Of a DNA stretch of 64,000 nucleotides, positions 56,607 through 64,000 are shown piece by piece (the stretch's first letter is position 1; each line of letters opens with the position of its first letter). The stretch comes from Pseudevernia furfuracea (taxonomy: Eukaryota; Ascomycota; Lecanoromycetes; Lecanorales; Parmeliaceae), in assembly GCA_022315425.1 (NCBI GenBank), contig JAIUPT010000033.1, positions 1,054,001-1,118,000 on the forward strand. Reading direction: 5' to 3'. Both the position numbers and the translations under genes were made by a program. The notes under the pieces were generated by a model. That model made no database searches, was not told the DNA's origin, and worked only from the letters and a program-made list of their open reading frames with translations.

Positions 56607-58330
56607 ATGCCACTTCGATTGGAAACCCCGATGCTCTCGGTGGATGTGGAAAAATTACGAGAATTGGACACCAGGAACGTGGAACACCTCTTCGGCTTGT
56701 ACAGTAGTAGGTTATCACTGGAACTGCCCTCCAAGAACTCATATTAATCTTCCCCACAGTGTTCTCGAAATGCGCCGAGTCAATGGAGGACGGTCGCCGG
56801 CTCGAGAATCTCACATGGCGACTATGGAACCGAGAAACCCTCTGCTGCGAGCCTCAACCACAACACAACCACACGACCACACCCACAATTGATTTCGAGA
56901 GGTCAAGACCAAGTCGCAGGGATGTGCCTGACCTCTCCGCCAGCGTCGAATCTTTGATCTCCACCCGATCGGACTCATGCGAAGATACCCGACAGCTACC
57001 CACAGCACCCCTCAACATCAACGCCAACGTATCGCCAAAAACTGTACCCACACTATCAAGGAGTAGAGGAAAAGAGAAACACATTACCTCCTTGGGCCTG
57101 GAAAAGATGGTCCATTCGATCCAAGATAAGCAGGAGATCGCGCCCCTTTCACCCAGTATTGCCGATGCAATGCCACCAATGCCACCAATGCCACCGTCCA
57201 CTGACATCACTCCTCGTGCGGTGTCTCCCACCATCGACGCACCTTTCCGTTCTTCGGACTCTTCTTCGTCCACTGCTCCTCTGAGTAGCCCCGAGAGCGA
57301 CGAGAGCGCACACCAGACGGTCGGTTCCGATACTAGTGCTGAGGTGCTTAGTTCGCACCGCATTATTCGAGGGTTTTCGGTTGACAAGAAATCTTCTTAT
57401 CGCTCACACACACACCTCGCTCCTGAAGCGATACCGATGAAACACAATTGCACCAACAAGACAGAGAAGGCCCCCGAGAAGGGTGCCATGTTTCAGCTTG
57501 GTGGACCAGGTTCCTCAGGAGAAGACGACAGTTCTTTCGATGAGAAAATGGCTCCACTACCCAAGCAGAGCTCACTCACCCTAGGCCTCAAGCGGCCGAG
57601 TGGAAACAAAAAGACGCTTTCCTTCAGGGACGAGGTTGAGTCACGCGCATTGGAAAAGAGATCTCATGAGGATGAGGAGGTTTTTGAGTCAGACGAAGAA
57701 GACGAGAGCGCTATTGATGATGACTCTGAGGACGAGGAGGACGATGACGACTGGGAAGATGACGCATCGGAAACCGCCGAGAATACTGCCAACGACAAAC
57801 CATTATTCCAACGTGTCGACTCGCACCCAAACCTAGTGTCACGACGATCTGTGTTAACAACCGAGTTAAATCAACTCGACCGGGCTGCTACGTTCGCGAA
57901 TCTGGCCTCCAAGTCCACCCCGGTCATAAGACGAACCAAAACGTCAACATCCAGCGGTCCCTCTGATGGAGTCCCAGCAGTAGAGGGCTCATCACTTGCC
58001 ATGCTTCCTGGACACATGACCAGATCGAAGCCTATAGTCATGACTTCCCAAAATGCACAACAAATGGCCTACTCACCTAAGACCACCCGCCGAAACATGC
58101 TTGCTACAGAGATGACTGAGTCGCTACGAAAGAACGTCCTGTGGGAGCGACAGCAGAAAAAGGCAACAACCAACGCGATCATAAAACGTCGGCACACTGC
58201 CCAAAACCTGACCAACCTAGAAAACTATCCAGGCGAAGCAGTGCAGGCCTCGAAGCAGGGATCTAGGAACACCTCTTTCGATCACTACTTCGAAGCAGGA
58301 CTCGGCGAATACCACAGGGCTGGCTGGTAG
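56607..58330 (+). CDS. DUF1752 (AreA GATA-like) / DUF3295 regulatory protein, Mks1-like
   Basis: Two exons (56607-56706 and 56760-58330) give 556 residues. The junction completes an N-terminal motif, LFGLYSMFSKCAESMEDGRR then LENLTWRLWNRETLC (about 29-64). It matches the short DUF1752 region found at the N-terminus of AreA-type GATA factors and in Mks1-like regulators. There is no GATA zinc finger, so this is probably a signalling regulator. The middle is Ser/Thr/Pro-rich, with MPPMPPMPP from a 9-bp repeat (57169-57195), and includes an FRDEVE motif next to Ser (KTLSFRDEVE). A very acidic stretch follows at about 315-345. The C-terminus carries the DUF3295-like block RRNMLATEMTESLRKNVLWE, RQQKKATTNAIIKRRHT and NYPGEAVQASKQ. 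Roles in nitrogen or retrograde signalling are inferred from relatives. Confidence 0.82.
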
Positions 58331-60224
58331 CCATGCATACTTCTTTCGCACATATTACGAACACACCGGAGCTACTAACAACGAATTTCATTTTCTTCAC
58401 GCTGCGCTTTAGCGAACACATTTGAGAGGCATTTTCACAGCATGGCGGCGGCATAATGATAATTTTCAGAGATACTTCATACACGGAGCCAGCAATGGCG
58501 GCGTTGCCCAAAAAGGTTCTATCTTGCTTTGATACATATGATACCACTACTGCTCTGTGCCACGCACACTGCAAAGTCGCTGTTTTTTTGCGGGGGAGGA
58601 AAGGGCTGAGGGATTTCGATTCTACACGGAGGTGCCGTAGACGCGGCTTTCATCGGCAAAGACACTTTTCAAGAACAAGCTTCAACAATACGAGGGAGGC
58701 GGGAAGGCCTCGGGACCGTTGGCTTTTGTGGAGGCAACGGCTTTGGCGAAGGTAGTTGATCAGAGTACATAACCACAATGGACACATTACTCATGTCATT
58801 CTGAACCAAAGGGTGTGAAGTGGTGCTGCCTGAATCGTGATGCTTTCTGTACGGTGTTGCTTTGCACACATGCAAATGCGAAAGTTTCGGCCTCACTCTT
58901 GCTCTGTATCGCTTACTCATGTGTAAGATGCTGCCAATAACGATATTCTCCGGACTTGTCCGATGGAAGGCAAGGCACGAGTAGCAGAGGACCTTTCTGC
59001 AAAGTCGCAGTCATGTGTACCCATTTCTCGCTTACGAGGAGAGAAAAGGTAAGAATCCTTGACCGTTGCATGTCACTCATGCACGAGCACATCAGCATGT
59101 CCCCATACTGCTTCCCCGAGCGCCAATATTTTAAGCGCCCCCAGGGGTTCGCCAGGGCCCTACACCCCCAGAGCAACTTACCACGGGGCTGGGAAAGCTT
59201 CTTCACCCTCATTGGGGACTAATCATGCCGACTTATGCAGTCGGTATGCGGTGGAGGATGCAGCTCGTGCTTTTGGTGGACCCAGGTTGGAGGGGGGCAT
59301 TATTGCGATTGTTTGGTGGGAGGTGCCTTGGCGTAGGGCTCCTGATTAGGGTTACGATAGGGGGGAGGTTGTTTTTTTTTGGCATGCAATGTGGCCAGTA
59401 GTTGCATTCATTTCACCAGCATGGGAGTAATTGAATGGGTTACCGACAGAGGCATTCATCTTTTTGCATCACACATCGAGGGCACCATTCCACGTTCAGA
59501 GATACAGTAGTGGTTGTATCAAGATTTTTGAGTTTCCGGTTCGACAGCTGTAGTAGATACTTGCTGCACGAACGTAGAAGAAAAGAGAGCGGATCATAGG
59601 CGAGTTGGAAGATTAAGATGTATTAAGATTGGTACCTAGAGTATGTTGTCATGCCCTTGACTCACTCATCGCTACTACTACTACTACTGGCTACTACTAC
59701 TACTGGCTACCGAGCATGGCCGGAAGGTAAGAGGGGACGGTACTCATAGCCAGCAACATTTAATATTCCCACGATTTTCTCTGACTCATGGCGCAACCGT
59801 CTTTCCTTCACACTATAACTTGACACGACTATCTATATTCTCGGCGGTAAAATGGAAATGTGAACAACAATCAACAAGAAATCAATACATACCTCCGCTC
59901 AGATGATAGATCCGAGCACTTGAGGCGTCCCGTTTGTGCTTCAAAGACCACCAATCATTCCCCTGACCGACCGATCATCGCCCAATATCCGGAAATTATC
60001 TGCAAGTCGGAAAGCACGCGCATCTGAGCTCCCCACTAATTTAACGAACCTGGACGGTCCTGGAACCTGCATAATCGAACGTTCTATCAAAGACTCGGCC
60101 CAAGTCAACACGTCGCACTCCCGAATTCTGGGTAACGAATCATGGACAATCAAACAAGTCACCTTGTAACCGGTATGTGGGAACGAGATGATGCGCTGGC
60201 AAAATCTTGGTCACAAGGACATGT
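58331..60224. other. 1.9-kb intergenic region with CTA trinucleotide tracts
   Basis: No supported gene. Two short (CTA)n runs separated by ctggctac lie at about 59671-59712. Small frames on both strands have no recognisable features. The right part presumably holds the promoter and leader of the zinc-finger gene. Confidence 0.45.
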
Positions 60225-62943
60225 ATGCTGATTCCTTTGTCTCGGCGCTATCCAGGGGGAGGCTCTGCGCCACAGGCATCACGTCAACCGGCATTATTGC
60301 CACTGAGGAAAACGAACTACTGCAAGTTCTTTGCGACCAAAAATGGTAAGTCGATCCCTCTTTTCATATGTACTACTCTTTGGTCATCATAAACGCCTCG
60401 AGCGTCTGCTGTATGTGCATGCGCTTTATCTCACACTTGTCGATCTCGGCTTTGGTTACATTATTACATTCTGCACCTAGTATTTAGTCTGTGCTTGCAT
60501 CTCATGATTTGACATCGCAGGCTGTCGAACCGGCGACGCTTGCCCCTTCATCCATGATCCTTCGAGGCCGAAAGACGCCAGCAATGGACCGAAGCCGAGG
60601 GCACGTCCCCAACACGTAATTAAATCTGCGCTACTCGGGAACGCTGCTGGCAGCTCCAAGCAGACCGAGGCCCAAATTGATACACCAGCTGGTGGCCCAT
60701 CTCCAAGCTTGATAGAAGGCCGCCGCTTCCTACCACCGCCAGTAGATGGCAGCCGCGTAGTCAGCAAGCCAGTCCCCAAAGCTCAGGCTGAAGACCCAAA
60801 AGAGTTTCAGATTAAGCAGCTGAAGCGGAGGTTCTCTCCCACAGAAAAGAGCGAAAATGGCGGGACAAGTTATGCCTTCCTCATGGTACCCTCAGACCCA
60901 GACTTTCCCTTTGAAATGGTTGGATTGGAGTGCGTGCTCCATGTGCCAACCACCTATCCTAAAGAGGGAAGACCGTCGATTGACGTCAAGAACAAGGAGA
61001 TGGCCCGAGGTTATCAGATCAATGTCGAGCGTGGCTTTGCCCTTTTGGCGGAGAGTAGGCCGCAGAGCACGTTGTTGGGGTTGATGAACAGTCTGGACAA
61101 ACAGCTTGAGAGCTTGCTTACGGAGCAGAAGGCTGAGACTATTACTATCATCCCAAACAACATACCAAGTAAAAGTGCACAACGAACAGAGCCGGTCAAA
61201 CCTGTTCAACAAGCCAAGGCTATTCAACCAAAGTCCGCAACGCACAGCAGACCTCAGGAACACTACGCTCCAGAACAGCGGCGATTGGCTTCAGAACGTC
61301 GAGAGGCAGAGACACGCCAGCTTGAAGCCCGCGTAGGCCGTCTCGCACTCTTCTCCAAGTCTTCAGACGGCATAGCTTATACCGTACCCATAACACCTCG
61401 GAAGCATGAAGATCTGCCTGTACCATTACAAGCTGTCAAAATCATTAAGCTCTTTGTCCCTTTACTTTACCCTTTGCATCATTGTAGGGTTGAGATCCAA
61501 GGTGTGAGTAGAGAGGCGGCCAAGAATACCGAAAGAGGGTTTGAAAAAAAAAGCAAGGAGAATCCGGAGACGACATTGATGGGGCGTGTGAATTATTTGG
61601 CACAGAATATGCATCTCTTGGCTACACAGCCTACGGAAGAGCCAGAAACAGGAAAAGTTGATGTGCCAGACATCGCCTCTCTGTCAGTGGAGGCACCAGC
61701 CCCTGAAAAGGACGTTCGCCCAGCGAAAAGTGGCGAAGACGACCGCAGTCATGTCAAGATTATTCCACGCCCCCCCGAATGGGCTGCTCGAAACGAAGAG
61801 GAAGATTCCACGAACAGTGAGTATTCCGACTCTTACGATTCAGGCGACGAAGACGAAGAGGATGGAGGCGCTGCTCTCAACTTCGTTCCTGGATCGTCGA
61901 CGTCAGCAACAGCTCCCGAGCGTGGCATTTCTCTTTCCTTCCCATTCTTAGAGCTCCACGGCATTGAGTTGCTGGAGCTCATCTCTTTGTGTATCACTAT
62001 CAAGTGCGAGCGTTGCAAGGATACTATGGATATCAGCAACTTGCGGAATAACGCAGGCCGCTCTGAGTCTTGTAAAAAGTGCGCTATGCCTCTTAGCGTT
62101 GGGTATCGAAGGGAGCTCATGCATGCGAACTCTGTGAGAGCTGGGTATCTAGATCTCGAGGGATGTACTGTGCTTGATATGCTGCCAAGGTAATATAGCT
62201 ACCCTGTTTACTTCCTGGTACCCCACTTACATTGTTCACAGTAATTTTCTTCCGACTTGCTTCGAATGCTCAACCACACACCCTGCGCCAGGCTTAGTAT
62301 CAGTTCGCGGCGAGTCTTCTATGGCAGTATGCCGAGAGTGTCATCGCAAAATGGGTAGGATTCCATATCTCATGCCTAATTCATAGCCACTTCTGACGAA
62401 AGGCGTCCAGTCTTCAAAATCCCCGAAGTTAAGCTTCTCCTCATATCGGCCGCAGCCCGCACGAACCGCGCTCCCGTCAGAAAAAAGCCCAAAGACTCCC
62501 TAGGCATTACCGCAGGTCAACCCCTGCCCCGAAACGGTCGCTGCACCCACTATGGCAAATCCTACCGTTGGTTCAGATTCAGTTGCTGCTCGAAGGTCTT
62601 CGCCTGCGACAAATGTCATGATACTGAAAGCGATCATCCGAATGAACACGCTAATCGCATGATTTGCGGATACTGTTCGAGAGAGCAAAATTATAGACCC
62701 GAGGACTGTGCTATCTGTCATTCGAGTCTTATTAAGAAGGCTGGGAGTGGGTTTTGGGAGGGGGGCAAGGGCACGCGCGATAAGAATCGCATGTCAAGGA
62801 AAGGTATGTGGCCATTGTGATCCTTCGAGGATATAATGTGCGTGCTGACTGTGGGAACAGATCCAAGGAAGTATAAACGAAGACCTGGTGGTATGGCGAG
62901 GAAGATCAAGGCTGGCGCGACTGGTGTTGTTCTCGCGACGTGA
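60225..62943 (+). CDS. CCCH + RWD-like + CHY zinc-finger protein
   Basis: Five exons (60225-60345, 60521-62189, 62242-62354, 62411-62803, 62861-62943) give 792 residues. Near the N-terminus a CCCH finger is assembled across the first intron: YCKFFATKNGCRTGDACPFIH, spaced C-x8-C-x5-C-x3-H, as in RNA-binding fingers. Residues about 125-215 resemble an RWD fold (FPFEMVGLECVLHVPTTYP). A basic/coiled region with RRLASERREAETRQLEARVG follows. Near residue 470-560 are two CxxC pairs (IKCERCK, CKKCAMPL) and then CFECSTT and CRECHRKM. The C-terminal CHY finger reads RCTHYGKSYRWFRFSCC, FACDKCHDTESDH, MICGYC and CAICHSSL. CHY fingers occur in RING-type ubiquitin ligases, but no RING is seen here. The start ATG is a tentative choice; an upstream exon may exist. 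Confidence 0.85.
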
Positions 62944-64000
62944 ATATGTGAGAAAAGGCTTTATTCAGCAGTGAAGAGGGAAAGATCTCACACTCTTTCG
63001 TCTGAATTAGCACCTTTCCAACCCAAAAACTCGTCTTGCCACCTAGTAGGCCAGCCGCAGTCAAAACATTCTAGATAAGAAGTCATACCTGCAAGCCTTA
63101 CCACCCCCAATCATAGCGCCTTTCCATTCATGAAAACCTCCACGAAACAAAGAACAATGTATCTCTGAACCGCTGTCCAAGACGAATCGATACCACCACA
63201 ACTTACCGCAGCCCCTCCACGGCCTCAGCTAAACCGAGGGCCATGATGGAGAGCCTCCTAGAATCAACCAAGCTTCTTCTAACAGTGGTCTCGTAATAGC
63301 ACAGAACGGAGCAAGAAAGCGAAGCAGGTAAGAAAAAAAAAACAAATTGCAGCGTCTGAAATCCTTTTAAATAACATTGTCCAATCAAACCCTCTTCCTC
63401 GAACTGATCTTTCCTCATGAAAGAACGGATTTCTTTTTCCCGAATGGATGCCCCTCAAAATCGCCGAGTCAAGAAAAAAGACAAAAGTCTCCGCGGCGCG
63501 CCTCAAGAGCCGTCACCGTTTTTTTTTTTTAAAACGGCAGAGCCGGCCGGACCGAAGAGTGAAGGTCTGTTTTGGTGGAGAAAATGAAACAAGTCTCTTT
63601 TCTTTGAAGGGGGCGCGAAAAGCGTGCCCTTCTTTCTGCCAAAGACCCGAAGTTAGTTGGGGGACCGCAAGATTGTACGGGAGGACATTGTTACCGATCA
63701 AAAAACTTTTAGCGTGTCCGGACGGTGGACGTTTGGTCCGCAAGCCGCAACGCCCTTGGGATGAACTTTGTGCGCGATGACGGAATGAAACACCACTGGG
63801 CCGTCTCGAGCGAGCTGTGGAAGAGAAGAAAGGGGACATGCATGGATTGGATTGAATTGGCCCTTGGGCATATACGCTTGAATCCGTCGGCGTATTTAAT
63901 TTTCTTCTGCATCGTACCAGTACGCACATTTCAGATCCACAGCTATTGAGGGTATCACATTATGATACAAGCATGAGCAACGCAAACCCAGCTCCCGCGA
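62944..64000. other. Terminal intergenic region
   Basis: No supported gene up to the window edge. It contains poly-A and poly-T tracts (63335-63345, 63521-63531) and frames of about 110-140 residues on both strands without recognisable content. Confidence 0.45.

Noticed and set aside
63448..63929. Frames of 110 and 138 residues on opposite strands near the window end
   Set aside because: They overlap each other and poly-A/T tracts, and neither shows recognisable content.
1..64000. tRNA genes, rRNA, CRISPR arrays, telomeric repeats, transposons
   Set aside because: No B-box-like tRNA motif, no spaced direct-repeat array, no terminal inverted or long repeats and no transposase or reverse-transcriptase motifs were seen by eye. 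A tRNAscan or repeat search could still find degenerate copies.

Overview
The window is nuclear DNA of a filamentous ascomycete (Pezizomycotina; the class cannot be settled from the sequence alone). Evidence is the density of short introns (about 46-180 nt, GT..AG, many phase 1 or 2), compact intergenic spaces, and the gene content: an HP1-type chromo/chromoshadow protein, a QDE-3/Sgs1-type RecQ helicase, a KAR9-family protein, a DUF1752/DUF3295 regulator, and Ser/Pro-rich disordered proteins. I reconstructed 20 protein genes, most by joining exons with a consistent reading frame. No tRNA, rRNA, CRISPR array, transposon or plasmid/phage feature was recognised.

Layout. 1-4752: a Ser-rich protein of unknown function and the actin capping protein alpha subunit, both on +. 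4915-20105: a block of endosome/Golgi trafficking genes in alternating orientation: a Doa4-like ubiquitin protease (-), the ESCRT-0 subunit Vps27 (+), the Dopey protein Dop1 (-) and the Rab7-exchange-factor subunit Mon1 (+). 20701-24973: a small basic ORF and a 1162-residue disordered protein, both on -. 26034-26308: a small hydrophilic protein with a consensus CRE 5' of it. 26613-32027: RecQ helicase (-), divergent from the Kel3-like kelch protein (32461-34644, +). 34898-35639: a six-exon acylphosphatase with a 13-nt exon. 36051-37649: an uncharacterised protein. 38685-41267: KAR9-family protein. 43068-44448: Lsb5-like VHS/GAT protein (-), divergent from an uncharacterised 656-residue protein (45126-47096, +). 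47758-48909: HP1 (-), divergent from CCT5 (49336-51362, +). 51363-56606: a 5.2-kb gene-poor stretch upstream of the DUF1752/DUF3295 regulator (56607-58330, +). 60225-62943: a CCCH + RWD-like + CHY zinc-finger protein (+).

How they relate. Most genes are ordinary housekeeping genes. The one thematic grouping is membrane traffic: deubiquitination at the multivesicular body, ESCRT-0 cargo sorting, Dop1 Golgi/endosome trafficking and Mon1-driven endosome maturation lie side by side, with Lsb5 (ubiquitin/actin-linked endocytosis) 23 kb further on. Nothing here looks like a new defence, mobile or biosynthetic system. The points most worth a second look are the four uncharacterised fungal proteins, the 5.2-kb gene-poor region, the altered catalytic box of the ubiquitin protease, and several very small exons that automatic annotation is likely to miss.
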